From contig NZ_SDKD01000011.1 in the NCBI RefSeq assembly GCF_004521915.1, positions 62,001-126,000 on the forward strand: 64,000 nt of DNA. Direction: 5' to 3'. The notes below the pieces were generated by a model that was not told the origin of the DNA, ran no database searches, and saw only the letters and a program-made list of their open reading frames with translations. This DNA is from Brevibacillus migulae. GTDB taxonomy: Bacteria > Bacillota > Bacilli > Brevibacillales > Brevibacillaceae. How positions within the stretch are numbered: the stretch's first letter is position 1; the number at the start of each line of letters is the position of its first letter. Made by a program: the position numbers and the translations under genes. Of the stretch, positions 41,235 to 50,507 are shown in pieces.

Positions 41235-42236
41235 TTATAATCCGTTCCATTCCCAAACGTTCGTGTTTTGCCCAAAAGTCCGATAACCAATTTGCAAGGC
41301 TTCCGCTTCCATCAGCGGGAAGCAGCTGCAGGCATCGAGGACAAGCGGACGGCTCATCCGCAAGACAAGCTCTTGCAGGCCAAGCGCTCTCACCGCTGGA
41401 CTGGCCGTTCGGATGATGAGCAGGTCTGCTCCCTCCAGCGTGCTTGCCAGCTCTGCCGGTTCGTTCGCCTTTGGCAGCTGTAACGGGTCGCACTGTTGCA
41501 CTTCAACAGCTGCTGGCAGCACGTTTTCAATCGCCTTTAGCTGTGTCTTGCTTCCCCAAAATGCGACCCGGTTCATTTTCGTCTTTTCCCGGATGCTCGC
41601 GCATTCCTGCTGCAACCAGCGATCGCGCTCCGCCGCTTGCTGCGGCATCCTGTCTTCTGCTTCCGGAAGCCAGCCCTGTCCAATGCGTGCATCCATGCCA
41701 AGCGCCTGAGCAACCACTTCCAGGCGTGCATTCGTTTGGTCGCAAGCCTCCCCCAGCTTGATGTAAAAACGGCTTTTCCAATCAAGGTAGGCGGGTACTT
41801 GCCGAAGCGTTGCATCCACCTCGATCGGACGACAGACCAAGGAAATCACCCCGTGTTCCGCCAGATGTCTGCGAATGCGCTGCACCCCTTTTCCTGTCGG
41901 GCTGCCGCCGATCAACGCGCGCTCCTGCCCGTACAAGATAGCCAAACGGACGATTTCCACGTCGCCGGGCAGCTTTTCCTGAAGACGATCTGCGTAGCCA
42001 TAAGGAAGCTCCTCGCCATAAAGCAAAAGAAGCGAAGGACTCCCCTCTTTTCGGGCAATCAGTCGCTCCTGTAAGACAGAAACATGCTCGGGACGATCCA
42101 GATAAAAGCCGCTTGATTCGGCTGGAAAGGTCGCTTCCCGGACGTTATCGACGATCATGATGTTTCGTGCAAGCAAGTCTTCTAGATGCTGCTCTTGCGC
42201 TTGACCTTGCAGCAAGAGAATCGCTTTTTCATGCAA
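41235..42236 (-). CDS. Degenerate nucleotide-sugar-dehydrogenase-like protein, unknown function
   Basis: Protein of 333 residues. The middle (about 150-200, KLGEACDQTNARLEVVAQAL then GMDARIGQGWLPE) resembles the central helical domain of UDP-glucose/GDP-mannose dehydrogenases. The C-terminus (220-330, AFWGSKTQLKAIENVLPAAV, LEGADLLIIRTASPA, RPLVLDACSCFP) resembles their UDP-binding domain. The N-terminal NAD-binding Rossmann domain and the catalytic Cys motif are missing, so dehydrogenase activity is unlikely. It sits between bofA and csfB, where B. subtilis has an rRNA operon. Confidence 0.6.
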   Translation of the reverse strand: MHEKAILLLQGQAQEQHLEDLLARNIMIVDNVREATFPAESSGFYLDRPEHVSVLQERLIARKEGSPSLLLLYGEELPYGYADRLQEKLPGDVEIVRLAILYGQERALIGGSPTGKGVQRIRRHLAEHGVISLVCRPIEVDATLRQVPAYLDWKSRFYIKLGEACDQTNARLEVVAQALGMDARIGQGWLPEAEDRMPQQAAERDRWLQQECASIREKTKMNRVAFWGSKTQLKAIENVLPAAVEVQQCDPLQLPKANEPAELASTLEGADLLIIRTASPAVRALGLQELVLRMSRPLVLDACSCFPLMEAEALQIGYRTFGQNTNVWEWNGL

Positions 42237-42333
42237 AGAGACCCGCCTCCTTCCCTACTCGCTCCAGCGTCCATCATGTACATTGTGGACTGGGGCCGGT
42301 CCTTTTTATTCGTCCATAGCCGATGACAACACC

Positions 42334-42362
42334 TTTGCTGCCAGCGCTTGCTATGCGATAAT
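42334..42362 (+). promoter_or_regulatory. Sigma-A promoter of the 172-residue membrane protein gene
   Basis: TTTGCT (42334-42339) and GATAAT (42357-42362) are separated by 17 bp, with an extended TGC before the -10. Confidence 0.6.
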
Positions 42363-42394
42363 GGGGAGAACCTGAGGCAAAAGAGGGATTAACG

Positions 42395-42913
42395 ATGAAA
42401 GAACAGACTATCTATAGCTATAAACTGCTGCGTCGTTTCCGTTGGGGAGGACTTGGGCTTCTCTTTCAATTGATTTTGCTGATCTCAGGCTGTCTGGCCG
42501 CCTCCGTATACTTTTCCATTCCCATGCCGAATCTCATCGTTTCCACGTCGATTTTGGTGATCCTGCCGATCCTGCATTTTTCGTTGTTTCGCTTTTACGC
42601 TTATCTGGCTGCACAACGGACAAGCATCACGGCCGACACTTTGTTTTCCGCATGGTGGGGTGCAGGCACCGCGCTGCCCGTCACGCTGGCATTCTTCTGG
42701 AAAGCGGAAGCTACGGTGATCATCGGCAGTCTGCTTGTATCGCTTGGCCTTTTTGTGTGGCTGCCGCGAACCTATGGTCTTGCCCTGATCATCGCTTCGC
42801 TGGTACTACTCTTGCCCAGGCTCCTGTCACTCATCGCCTCTCTGTCCCAGCCCAAGCACTGCCGGGTCAAATACGAGTTGAGAAGCGTGGCATTTCTCTT
42901 AACCAACCTGTAA
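42395..42913 (+). CDS. Multi-pass membrane protein, unknown function
   Basis: Protein of 172 residues that I do not recognise. Hydrophobic stretches lie at about 20-42, 47-68, 85-105 and 108-142, so probably four to six transmembrane helices. The N-terminus is basic (YKLLRRFRWGG). GAGGG lies before the ATG. It is divergent from the dehydrogenase-like gene and convergent with bofA, 9 bp from its stop. Confidence 0.75.
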   Translation: MKEQTIYSYKLLRRFRWGGLGLLFQLILLISGCLAASVYFSIPMPNLIVSTSILVILPILHFSLFRFYAYLAAQRTSITADTLFSAWWGAGTALPVTLAFFWKAEATVIIGSLLVSLGLFVWLPRTYGLALIIASLVLLLPRLLSLIASLSQPKHCRVKYELRSVAFLLTNL

Positions 42914-42922
42914 GCAACTTTT

Positions 42923-43186
42923 TCAAGGCACGATGTACAGCTTGATGACCACCAAGGCAAGCAAGCCCGGCAGCCGTAAAAATCCTGCCAACAGCGCGGT
43001 AATCGGATTGATGGGGATATGAAATCCGGCCATTTCCCCTACGAGATTGGCAAAAAACAGAAGAACCGCTCCGATGACGACCTGCAGCGCTGCCATACCT
43101 GCCCAGCGTATGGGACGCGCCATCGATTTGCTGGCAGATACCAGCAGCAGGAGCCCGACAACCACTAACGCGACCAGCCATTCCAT
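42923..43186 (-). CDS. bofA: Pro-sigma-K processing inhibitor BofA
   Basis: Membrane protein of 87 residues with the family C-terminal motif FHIPINPITALLAGFLRLPG followed by ALVVIKLYIV. BofA holds the SpoIVFB protease inactive in the mother cell outer forespore membrane. GGAGG precedes the ATG. It lies 13 bp after yaaL, as in B. subtilis. Confidence 0.93.
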   Translation of the reverse strand: MEWLVALVVVGLLLLVSASKSMARPIRWAGMAALQVVIGAVLLFFANLVGEMAGFHIPINPITALLAGFLRLPGLLALVVIKLYIVP

Positions 43187-43199
43187 GTCTTACGCCTCC

Positions 43200-43430
43200 C
43201 TACAGCTCTTCGCCCGCATACATCTGCCTGGTTTTCTGGAGCAGATACATATATCGCTTTTCGGTGAGGTGGAGATAATAGATGGCTTCCTCCACATCAC
43301 GCTCCTCCGCAAGATCGACCAGCTGCTGCGCATTCCTCCACACCACCTGCGCATTGTCCACGGCATCCGGGAGCAGCCACTGCTCGCTTCCCGCCCTGTA
43401 GACGGCTCTCGTTTTCGCTTTCCAACTCAT
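43200..43430 (-). CDS. yaaL: YaaL family protein (DUF2508)
   Basis: Helical protein of 76 residues matching YaaL by length, charge pattern (YYLHLTEKRYMYLLQKTRQM) and position between recR and bofA. Function is unknown. Here a CPBP protease gene separates it from recR. Confidence 0.85.
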   Translation of the reverse strand: MSWKAKTRAVYRAGSEQWLLPDAVDNAQVVWRNAQQLVDLAEERDVEEAIYYLHLTEKRYMYLLQKTRQMYAGEEL

Positions 43431-43446
43431 GAACCCATCCCCTCGC

Positions 43447-44421
43447 TTATTGGAAATACACGAACATACTCATCAAATTATTCAGGCTGTGAAGCAGTAC
43501 GGCCCCCCACAGGCTTTGAAAGCGATGCCGGATAAAGCCAAGCGCCGCACCGATTAAAAATAACGGGGCAAAAAGCGCTAAATCCACATGCAGCAAAGCA
43601 AACCACAGGCTGGAAAGACCAATCCCAATCCATGCACCAAGGCGTCTGACCAAAAACGTCTGAATGACTCCGCGAAACAGGATTTCCTCCGCGATCGGCA
43701 CCAAAACGCCAATGACCAGGATGCTTGTGATCACATTGGGGAGATTCGTTTGCTTGGCAGAAAGGATCTCGCTTTCAATCTGCTGTTCCCTCTCTGACTC
43801 CAGAGAGAGGTTCAATAAATCAGCCAGTGGATTGGTGATCAGGAAATCCATGGCAAACACGATCAGCAAAAACAACACAACAATAACGGCCAGCATCTTG
43901 CCTAAATGGCGAGGCCTCCCTAAGCCAATGGCCTGATGCCTGCCTCTGAATTGGAAGAAGGCAACGACCAGGATCATGATCTGCAAGGAAGCAGAGCTGA
44001 ACAGGCTGCCGATGGTCCCCTCCGGAAACAGGGGAGTCTGCAAGAAAAATTCCGCGGCTATGAGCATTCCGATGTTTAAGAATTGCAGCCACGCACACAT
44101 GTAAATCACATCTGCACCCGTAGCCAGCCGGGACCAGGAGACCCTTTCGCCACGTCTCCACTCCCCGATTCGGTAGCCGAGAAAAATCACGCCTCCGATC
44201 ATGCTGATCACACTGACGATCAAGACCAAAATGAGAAACCAACTCTCCGGGGTTTCCGAGACAGTTGCCACCCAGCGCCCATCTGCCCCTTTTGTGAACC
44301 GGACCGTCAGCAGCTCCAACACCGTCGTCAGGATGAACCCGGCACATAAGAGGATGGCCCATGGTCCTGACCCTTGCGTCAGTCTCGTGCTTCTGCGAGG
44401 CACTATAAGCTCTGTCTGCAT
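43447..44421 (-). CDS. CPBP-family intramembrane glutamic protease
   Basis: Membrane protein of 324 residues with about eight hydrophobic segments. The Abi/CPBP motifs are PIAEEILFRGVIQTFLVRR (motif 1), SSLWFALLHVDLALF (motif 2) and GAVLLHSLNNLMSM (motif 3). Members cleave CAAX proteins in eukaryotes; bacterial ones are linked to bacteriocin immunity or unknown roles. It is inserted between recR and yaaL. Confidence 0.9.
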   Translation of the reverse strand: MQTELIVPRRSTRLTQGSGPWAILLCAGFILTTVLELLTVRFTKGADGRWVATVSETPESWFLILVLIVSVISMIGGVIFLGYRIGEWRRGERVSWSRLATGADVIYMCAWLQFLNIGMLIAAEFFLQTPLFPEGTIGSLFSSASLQIMILVVAFFQFRGRHQAIGLGRPRHLGKMLAVIVVLFLLIVFAMDFLITNPLADLLNLSLESEREQQIESEILSAKQTNLPNVITSILVIGVLVPIAEEILFRGVIQTFLVRRLGAWIGIGLSSLWFALLHVDLALFAPLFLIGAALGFIRHRFQSLWGAVLLHSLNNLMSMFVYFQ

Positions 44422-44493
44422 CTCCTCACGCTCCTATTTCCTACTCTATGTCTTGTCCGCGGAAAACTTTCTCGTAAATTGCTTCTATGATAG

Positions 44494-44527
44494 CAAAAAC
44501 ACCCGGCGTCGTGATGGCCAGGTGTTT
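44494..44527 (-). terminator. Terminator of recR
   Basis: AACACCTGGC and GCCGGGTGTT form the stem on the minus strand, then TTTGC. It separates recR from the CPBP gene. Confidence 0.65.
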
Positions 44528-44552
44528 CCAAAATCGTATAGCTGTTTGATCG

Positions 44553-45155
44553 TCAGACTTCCCGACGCCCTTCCAGCGCTTTGGACAGCGTCACTTCGTC
44601 CGCATATTCCAGATCGCCGCCGACCGGCAGACCATGTGCGATGCGGGTGACACGGACGCCAAAAGGCTTGATCAGGCGGGAAATATACATCGCCGTTGCT
44701 TCCCCTTCAATATTCGGGTTCGTGGCGAGAATCACTTCTTTTACCTGCTCGTCGCTCAACCGCTTCAGCAGATCCGGGATGCGGATATCCTCGGGGCCAA
44801 TGCCATCCATCGGGGAAATCGCCCCTTGGAGGACATGGTAATACCCTTCGTATTCGCGCATTTTTTCCATCGCCACGACGTCCTTGGGCTCTTGCACCAC
44901 GCAGATCATCGAGGCGTCCCGGCGTTTATCGCGGCAAATATGGCAAGGATCTACATCGGTAATATTATGGCAGACCGAGCAGTAGGACAGCTGCCGCTTG
45001 GCATTGACCAATGCTTTGGCCAGATCCAAGACGTCATCCTCTTTCATCGTCAGCACGTGAAAGGCTAGGCGGCTGGCTGTTTTTGGCCCGATACCTGGCA
45101 GCTTCATGAAACCTTCAATCAACTTGGAAACGGGTTCTGGATAGTACATGCTCAC
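44553..45155 (-). CDS. recR: Recombination mediator RecR
   Basis: Protein of 200 residues. A helix-hairpin-helix ([17 protein letters not shown]) is followed by a C4 zinc finger ([16 protein letters not shown]) and a Toprim domain ([20 protein letters not shown]). It acts with RecO/RecF in loading RecA. The GTG at 45155 has AAAGGAG 9 nt upstream. An ATG two codons later fits the B. subtilis N-terminus equally well. Confidence 0.96.
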   Translation of the reverse strand: MSMYYPEPVSKLIEGFMKLPGIGPKTASRLAFHVLTMKEDDVLDLAKALVNAKRQLSYCSVCHNITDVDPCHICRDKRRDASMICVVQEPKDVVAMEKMREYEGYYHVLQGAISPMDGIGPEDIRIPDLLKRLSDEQVKEVILATNPNIEGEATAMYISRLIKPFGVRVTRIAHGLPVGGDLEYADEVTLSKALEGRREV

Positions 45156-45191
45156 TTCGTTAGGCTCCTTTTAGCTGCCACCTTTGCTCCC

Positions 45192-45503
45192 TTAGAACAG
45201 GCCCGGAATGTTCATTCCTCCGGTAAAGCGGCCCATCTCTTTGTTTACCATTTCATCCACATTGCGCAGCGCATCATTCACAGCGGTCAATACGAGATCT
45301 TGCAGCATCTCCGCATCTTCCGGGTCAATCACTTCCGGCTTGATCGCGATATCCAGAATCTGTTTGTGACCGTTTGCTTTTACGGTTACTGCTCCGCCGC
45401 CTGCAGAACCTTCTACGATTTTCTCTTTCAGCGCTTCCTGCGTTTTTTGCATTTCATCCTGCATTTTCTTTACTTGCTTCATCATTTGTTGCATGTTTTT
45501 CAT
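45192..45503 (-). CDS. ebfC: YbaB/EbfC family nucleoid-associated protein
   Basis: DNA-binding protein of 103 residues (YaaK). The N-terminal helix is [20 protein letters not shown], and the core has [20 protein letters not shown] and [24 protein letters not shown] precedes the ATG. Order dnaX-ebfC-recR is conserved. Confidence 0.95.
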   Translation of the reverse strand: MKNMQQMMKQVKKMQDEMQKTQEALKEKIVEGSAGGGAVTVKANGHKQILDIAIKPEVIDPEDAEMLQDLVLTAVNDALRNVDEMVNKEMGRFTGGMNIPGLF

Positions 45504-45525
45504 GGGTTTATTCCTCCTTGTATCT

Positions 45526-47235
45526 TCACTCTTTTACTTCTACCAAATGCTCCCCGACCAGCCTGAGCGCTTCCGCCACCAGGGGATCTTCCTGCACTTC
45601 TGCGGAGCCTTGCCCGGAAGAATCGCCAGCTCCTTTTTCTTCCTCTACGCTCTGCCACTCTTCTTCCATGACGGAAAGCAGAGACAGCTGCTTGCCTGTT
45701 GCCATCTGCAGGACCCGTTCCACAATACCTTTCAACTCTGGCTCCATCGTCTTTTCACAATGGATCGGACTCTTGAAGGCCAGGACGAGCGTCGACTGCC
45801 CGACAGCGACCGGCGTACCGTTGACCAGCCACGCCTGGTGCTGAATCTTGATCTTTTTCACTTCCTGCAAGATCTGGCTCCACATGCCCCGTACTTTCTG
45901 GGTCATGCCCTCGTCGTACGCGCGGGCTACGTCACGCAGCTTCGTGATCGAGACGCGAGAGCCGCCGCCGGCTGCCGGCACTCGTCTTGGCTCCCGTGAC
46001 TTCGGCTCTTCCGCTGCGGCACCGACTTGCGGGAGTACGGCCTGCCCGGAAAGCACCTGCTGGAGTTTTTCTTCCAGCGTATGAATTCTCCCCAGAAGTG
46101 TCCGTAGTTCCTCGGAATCGGCTCCTCCCGCTGCCTGTGCAGCGCCCTTTTGCGGCAGCTGGCAGAGCTTGACCAGCGTCAGCTCCACCAGCACACGGGA
46201 ATAGGTCGACCATTTCAGCTGAGTCAACGCGGTATTGAGCACCTCAATGATTTCATAGAGAGCCGGGAGCGAATAGGCTTGCGCCACGTTAGAAAACTGG
46301 TCATCGATCAAGGTGCGCTCGACGATCTCCTGCAGCTTCGGCGCCGTCTTCATTAGCAGCATATCGCGGTAATAATACATGAAATCCTGTAAAAAATGCT
46401 CCGGATCTTTTCCTTGCACCATCACCTGATCAAACTGCTCCATGACACCAGCGACATTTTGCTCAGCCACCAGCTTGGCCAACTCTGAAAAATACGTCTG
46501 GGATACTGTACCGGTGATCTGCATAATAGCCGCTGCCGTCACCGATGTCCCGCTGTAGCTGATCGCCTGGTCCAGCAGACTGAGCGCATCCCGCATGCCG
46601 CCTTCCGCCATTTTGGCTACAAGCTGCAATGCCTGCGGATCCGCTTCCACCTGATGAGCCTGGCAGATCTGCTGCAAACGACCGACCATTTCAGACAGCG
46701 CGATCCGATGAAAGTCAAAGCGCTGACAACGCGAAATGATCGTCGCCGGAAGCTTATGCGGCTCGGTTGTCGCCAAAATGAACAGTACATGGGATGGCGG
46801 CTCCTCCAGCGTTTTCAGGAGCGCATTGAATGCCTCCGTGGTCAGCATATGCACTTCATCGATGATATACACTTTATATTTTACGTCGCTTGGCGCAAAC
46901 TTCACCTTGTCGCGGATATCGCGGATCTCTTCCACCCCGCGGTTCGAGGCGGCGTCAATCTCCAATACGTCCGTCACCGAGCCATCCGTGATGGCGACAC
47001 ACGTTCCGCACTCATTACATGGTTCCCCGTCGATCGGGCGTTCACAGTTGACCGCTTTGGCCATGATTTTCGCAGCACTCGTTTTTCCCGTACCTCGTGG
47101 GCCGTTGAACAGGTAGGCATGGGAGAGCCTGCCCTCCCGAATGGCATTGCGCAAGGTGGTCGTCACATGAGATTGCCCTACGACGTCGCCGAAGGTTTGC
47201 GGTCTCCAGACACGATATAACGCTGTATAAGCCAT
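45526..47235 (-). CDS. dnaX: DNA polymerase III subunits gamma/tau
   Basis: Clamp-loader ATPase of 569 residues. Walker A is [18 protein letters not shown], the zinc module is [16 protein letters not shown], and Walker B/SRC are [11 protein letters not shown] and [10 protein letters not shown] tau-type C-terminal domain follows. ATG 47235 gives [12 protein letters not shown], the family N-terminus, with GGGGGT upstream. Confidence 0.96.
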   Translation of the reverse strand: MAYTALYRVWRPQTFGDVVGQSHVTTTLRNAIREGRLSHAYLFNGPRGTGKTSAAKIMAKAVNCERPIDGEPCNECGTCVAITDGSVTDVLEIDAASNRGVEEIRDIRDKVKFAPSDVKYKVYIIDEVHMLTTEAFNALLKTLEEPPSHVLFILATTEPHKLPATIISRCQRFDFHRIALSEMVGRLQQICQAHQVEADPQALQLVAKMAEGGMRDALSLLDQAISYSGTSVTAAAIMQITGTVSQTYFSELAKLVAEQNVAGVMEQFDQVMVQGKDPEHFLQDFMYYYRDMLLMKTAPKLQEIVERTLIDDQFSNVAQAYSLPALYEIIEVLNTALTQLKWSTYSRVLVELTLVKLCQLPQKGAAQAAGGADSEELRTLLGRIHTLEEKLQQVLSGQAVLPQVGAAAEEPKSREPRRVPAAGGGSRVSITKLRDVARAYDEGMTQKVRGMWSQILQEVKKIKIQHQAWLVNGTPVAVGQSTLVLAFKSPIHCEKTMEPELKGIVERVLQMATGKQLSLLSVMEEEWQSVEEEKGAGDSSGQGSAEVQEDPLVAEALRLVGEHLVEVKE

Positions 47236-47400
47236 CCAATGACACCCCCTGTCTATGATTTTCCGTCCTTGCCGTGTCGGCTTTTGTTCATATCTTCTTA
47301 TTATACATGAGCGGGGGTACAAAGAAAACGTTCAAGCTTCGGCAACCAACTCGTCAGCGAAATGGGATTATCTAGCGGAAACTACCTGAAGGAGGATTTC

Positions 47401-47529
47401 ATGCGAGGTCCACATGTTATCCGCTCCTACTCTCTGCTGATAGGGCTTACGATTACAGCTACCGCTTTTGCCGCGGAGCCTGCCCTTACTCGCTCGAGCC
47501 GCTCGCAGTCGATCTACGTACGAAAATGA
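47401..47529 (+). CDS. Putative secreted small peptide precursor (42 codons)
   Basis: This short ORF has a near-perfect AAGGAGG 5 nt before its ATG. The 42-residue product has a basic N-terminus (MRGPHVIR), a hydrophobic core (SYSLLIGLTITATAFAA) and a predicted cleavage after AFAA, leaving about EPALTRSSRSQSIYVRK. An intrinsic terminator (47533-47577) follows directly. The layout resembles Phr-type signal peptide precursors, but no rap gene is in the window, so the function is open. It lies between dnaX and a sensor kinase, on the opposite strand. Confidence 0.55.
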   Translation: MRGPHVIRSYSLLIGLTITATAFAAEPALTRSSRSQSIYVRK

Positions 47530-47532
47530 GAG

Positions 47533-47577
47533 AAAATCCCCTTTACGCAACCACCATGGTTGTAAAAGGGGATTTTT
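47533..47577. terminator. Bidirectional terminator between small peptide gene and sensor kinase
   Basis: AAAATCCCCTTTACGCAACC pairs with GGTTGTAAAAGGGGATTTT around ACCAT. The plus side ends TTTTTG and the minus side TTTTCTC, so it serves both converging genes. Confidence 0.85.
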
Positions 47578-47587
47578 GTTCGTATGG

Positions 47588-49018
47588 CTACATATACGGC
47601 AGCAGGATATGAAACGTTGTCCCGTATCCTTTTGACGAAACGCGGATCTGGCCCCCTATGTCATGAATGATCTTTTGACATACAGCAAGTCCCAGACCGG
47701 TTCCTTCTTCTTTGGTGGTATAAAACGGGTCGAAAATTTTATCGATGACATACGGCGGGATACCCGGCCCCGAATCATGGATGTCGATGCTCAGACGATT
47801 GCTGTCCGTCTCGAAGTGATGCGAGATATGGATGGTTCCCTCATTGCCCATCGCCTCGATCCCGTTTTTGCATATATTCAGGAATACCTGCTTGAGCAGT
47901 TCCGCATCGCCCACCACGGTAGGCAATACCCCCCGTGATGAATACTTTACATCTATTCCGTGCAAGAGCCCCTGGCTTTCCACTATAGGCAGCAATTCTT
48001 CAAAAACCGTATTCAAATCAACCATGGAATATTGCACATCACGCGGTTTGCTCAGCAGCAAAAATTCATTCACCAGAGAATTGATGCGGTTGATTTCCGT
48101 CAGCATGATTTCGGTGTAGCTCTTTTCCCGCGCCATTCCAATATCTTCGAAAAGCTGGGAGAACATCTGCAAAAACCCCTTGATCGAGGTAAGCGGATTG
48201 CGGATTTCATGCGCAGTGCCCGCTGCGATTTGTCCAATCATGGCGAGCCGCTCGTTACGTTCAATCTTTTGTTCAATCGAGCGCAGGTTGGTAATATCCT
48301 TGAACAAAATGTATCCGCCCACGGTTTGGCCACTCGCATCCTGCAGTGTCCCGGAATCGACCAGCAGCTCGAATCGCTGGTTGTTGTTGGACCAATACAT
48401 CGCATTGTTCTGCTGCTTGACCCCTGTCAGCAGATCCCGTTGAATCAAGCGGTGGCTTTCCGGCACTCTCGCAAACACATCATCCAGATTGCGGTTGAGC
48501 ACCGTTATCTTTTCAACCCCAAGCACTCGACAGGCCAGCTGATTGATCTCCACGATGTCACCCTTGGCATCAATCATGATGAAGCCGAGACTGTTGTCGT
48601 TGCCGAGCCTTTGAAAAAAGCGCTGCGCTAACGGATATCCCTGCTCGCGCCCCAACTGGAACAGATGCACCATATAGAGGGTATCCTCCGACTCCTGCAC
48701 CAGGACCATCGCGCTTGATGTTCCGCTTTTTCCCTGCTTATTGCGCCATTCCAGCTCAACGGGCAGGCTGTTTTGCTCTTCCTTTTCCAGCATTTGCTCA
48801 TAAAACTGCCTGATTGTTCCCTTCCCCGGCACGATCAGCCGAAAAGGTCGACCGATGAGCTCTTCCCGTGCAAATCCGGTTGCACGCAGCAGTATCTCAT
48901 TTACTTCCACGATCATCCCTGTTCGATCAACCAATAAAACAGCATTGGGTAGTTGCCGCATATACTGCTGCAAACGTTTAGGCGAACCTAACAGTTGCAA
49001 AGAATACGCTGCCTCCAC
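47588..49018 (-). CDS. PAS-domain sensor histidine kinase (sporulation-kinase-like)
   Basis: Soluble kinase of 476 residues. PAS domains are at about 18-115 and 135-250. A HisKA domain has the phospho-acceptor His270 in AAGTAHEIRNPLTSIKGFL, and an HATPase domain has FLNICKNGIEAMGNEG, DSGPGIPPYVIDKIF and EEGTGLGLAV. There is no transmembrane segment and no adjacent response regulator. The layout and HEIRNPLTSIKGF are typical of kinases feeding the Spo0F/Spo0A phosphorelay, which I infer but cannot prove. The start is GTG 49018 after GGGGGGGAG. Confidence 0.88.
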   Translation of the reverse strand: MEAAYSLQLLGSPKRLQQYMRQLPNAVLLVDRTGMIVEVNEILLRATGFAREELIGRPFRLIVPGKGTIRQFYEQMLEKEEQNSLPVELEWRNKQGKSGTSSAMVLVQESEDTLYMVHLFQLGREQGYPLAQRFFQRLGNDNSLGFIMIDAKGDIVEINQLACRVLGVEKITVLNRNLDDVFARVPESHRLIQRDLLTGVKQQNNAMYWSNNNQRFELLVDSGTLQDASGQTVGGYILFKDITNLRSIEQKIERNERLAMIGQIAAGTAHEIRNPLTSIKGFLQMFSQLFEDIGMAREKSYTEIMLTEINRINSLVNEFLLLSKPRDVQYSMVDLNTVFEELLPIVESQGLLHGIDVKYSSRGVLPTVVGDAELLKQVFLNICKNGIEAMGNEGTIHISHHFETDSNRLSIDIHDSGPGIPPYVIDKIFDPFYTTKEEGTGLGLAVCQKIIHDIGGQIRVSSKGYGTTFHILLPYM

Positions 49019-49173
49019 TGTCGCTCCCCCCCAACCTTTTTATTTCTTGTGAACAGTCCACTGTTAGGGTTTCGCTAAAAAATAGAGGAAGCCCTGCCGT
49101 TACAGGCTTGATCGGTCTACAAAATGTTTCGCTATATTCCGTCAAAAAATGAGGGAAACCGCACATTTCGACA

Positions 49174-49212
49174 AACCAAAAAACAACATACCGGTCACGA
49201 CCGATATGTTGC
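49174..49212 (-). terminator. Terminator of the SRP RNA transcript
   Basis: CAACATATCGGTCGTGACCGGTATGTTG is a near-perfect hairpin on the minus strand followed by TTTTTTGG. Confidence 0.88.
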
Positions 49213-49239
49213 AGGCAAGTAAGGTTGTTTTCACGTATT

Positions 49240-49394
49240 GGATATAGCAAATGGCGACTTCAGACCAGGCAACCCTGCGGCACACACGAATGACCGCTTA
49301 TGGCTGCTTCCTTCCGGACCTGACCCGTTCGCGGGTTCGCGTTGCACAGGACCCAGTCCTAACATCGCCACCAGGCAATCCCTTGCGAGACTGC
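49240..49394 (-). ncRNA. ffs: Signal recognition particle RNA (short type, no visible Alu domain)
   Basis: The minus strand contains the SRP domain IV sequence GTCAGGTCCGGAAGGAAGCA and the pairing strands GGGTCCTGTGCAAC and GTGCCGCAGGGTTGCCTGG. The helix closes with TGGCGA/TCGCCA. Only about 25 nt lie between the promoter and domain IV, too short for the Alu domain of the 271-nt B. subtilis scRNA. Boundaries are approximate. Confidence 0.93.
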
Positions 49395-49400
49395 TTAATT

Positions 49401-49429
49401 AGAATATCAGACATGGACATTCGCCGCAA
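49401..49429 (-). promoter_or_regulatory. Promoter of the SRP RNA
   Basis: TTGCGG (49424-49429) and TATTCT (49401-49406) are exactly 17 bp apart, placing the start at about 49394. Confidence 0.65.
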
Positions 49430-49473
49430 GTCTTAAACATAACCAATGATGGATGGTTTTTCCGCACGGTTCT

Positions 49474-50160
49474 TTAGCCGTTGTTAGCCGGTGCCTTCTC
49501 TTGCGCATTTTTCTTCAAGTAGCCTGCCAGCAGGACACCGCCAATCAAGACCGCCATCAAGCCGTATTTAAAGACGGGATTGTCTTCAAAAAATCCTTCT
49601 ACAATCGGTTCGTCCACGATCATTTTGGATGCGGTCCATGCCAATACCGCTGCCCCAACGTAGATAATAGCCGGAAATCTTTCGACCCATTTCAAGATCA
49701 GTGTGCTTCCCCAGACGACAATAGGTACGCTGATGATCAGGCCAAGGATAACGAGCAGGAAATCACCATGAGCCGCTCCCGCTACCGCCAATACGTTATC
49801 GAGACCCATCACGGTATCGGCAATCACGATCGTCTTGACCGCTGCTAAGACACTGCCACCCGACTTGACATTGTCATGGTTTTTCTCTTCAACCAACAAC
49901 TTGTAGGCAATCCATACAAGCAGCGCTCCTCCTAGCAGCAGAAGACCCGGTATCTTCAACAGCCATACGACAACCATGGTGAGCAATGCGCGGATCGCAA
50001 TCGCACCAAACGTTCCCCAAAAGATCACCTTTTTTTGCTGCTCCTTGGCCAGATTACGGGCAGCCAGGCCAATTACGATCGCATTATCTCCCGCCAGTAC
50101 AAGATCAATGATGACAATAGCCAATAATGCCGACCAGAAATCTGCCGTGAAAAAATCCAT
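49474..50160 (-). CDS. TerC-family membrane protein (Mn2+ exporter-like, YkoY/YceF type)
   Basis: Membrane protein of 228 residues with about seven helices. The TerC acid motifs are in VLAGDNAIVIGLAARNL and IADTVMGLDNVLAVAGAAHG. TerC proteins export Mn2+ and help metallate secreted enzymes in B. subtilis. ATG 50160 has GGAGG 10 nt upstream; the ATG at 50169 is too close to it. It lies 32 bp after ykvA and is controlled by the Mn2+ riboswitch upstream. Confidence 0.9.
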   Translation of the reverse strand: MDFFTADFWSALLAIVIIDLVLAGDNAIVIGLAARNLAKEQQKKVIFWGTFGAIAIRALLTMVVVWLLKIPGLLLLGGALLVWIAYKLLVEEKNHDNVKSGGSVLAAVKTIVIADTVMGLDNVLAVAGAAHGDFLLVILGLIISVPIVVWGSTLILKWVERFPAIIYVGAAVLAWTASKMIVDEPIVEGFFEDNPVFKYGLMAVLIGGVLLAGYLKKNAQEKAPANNG

Positions 50161-50192
50161 CGTTTCCATTCCTCCTTATCACCCTACTGGTG

Positions 50193-50471
50193 TTATTCCC
50201 TCATTCCATGTTTCTCTTTCAGCTCGGGTGGAGACATTTTGACAATCTGCTGCAAGACAAACATCAAAACCGTGACATCATCGAGAATTCCAAAAAAGGC
50301 AAGAAAGTCAGGGATCACATCAAACGGAAAAAAGATGTACCCGACGAGGAGCAGAACCGACCATACTTTTTGCTTGGTTGGCACTTTCCTCGTTGTAAAA
50401 AATTCAAACAGGAAGGGGATGAACTTCCTCACTTTGAAAACAAACCGAATTCGTTTCCAATACTTCATCAT
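50193..50471 (-). CDS. YkvA family protein (DUF1232)
   Basis: Membrane protein of 92 residues. The DUF1232 pattern is VLLLVGYIFFPFDVIPDFLA then FFGILDDVTVLMFVLQQIV. Function is unknown. GGAGGG lies 6 nt before ATG 50471. It is the first gene after the Mn2+ riboswitch, so it shares control with terC. Confidence 0.85.
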   Translation of the reverse strand: MMKYWKRIRFVFKVRKFIPFLFEFFTTRKVPTKQKVWSVLLLVGYIFFPFDVIPDFLAFFGILDDVTVLMFVLQQIVKMSPPELKEKHGMRE

Positions 50472-50507
50472 GGCGTACCCTCCTTTCCGGAAGCGGATTG
50501 TGCACAA

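Noticed and set aside
47368..47550. 60-residue minus-strand frame
   Set aside because: It has no ribosome binding site and overlaps the better-supported plus-strand peptide gene and its terminator.
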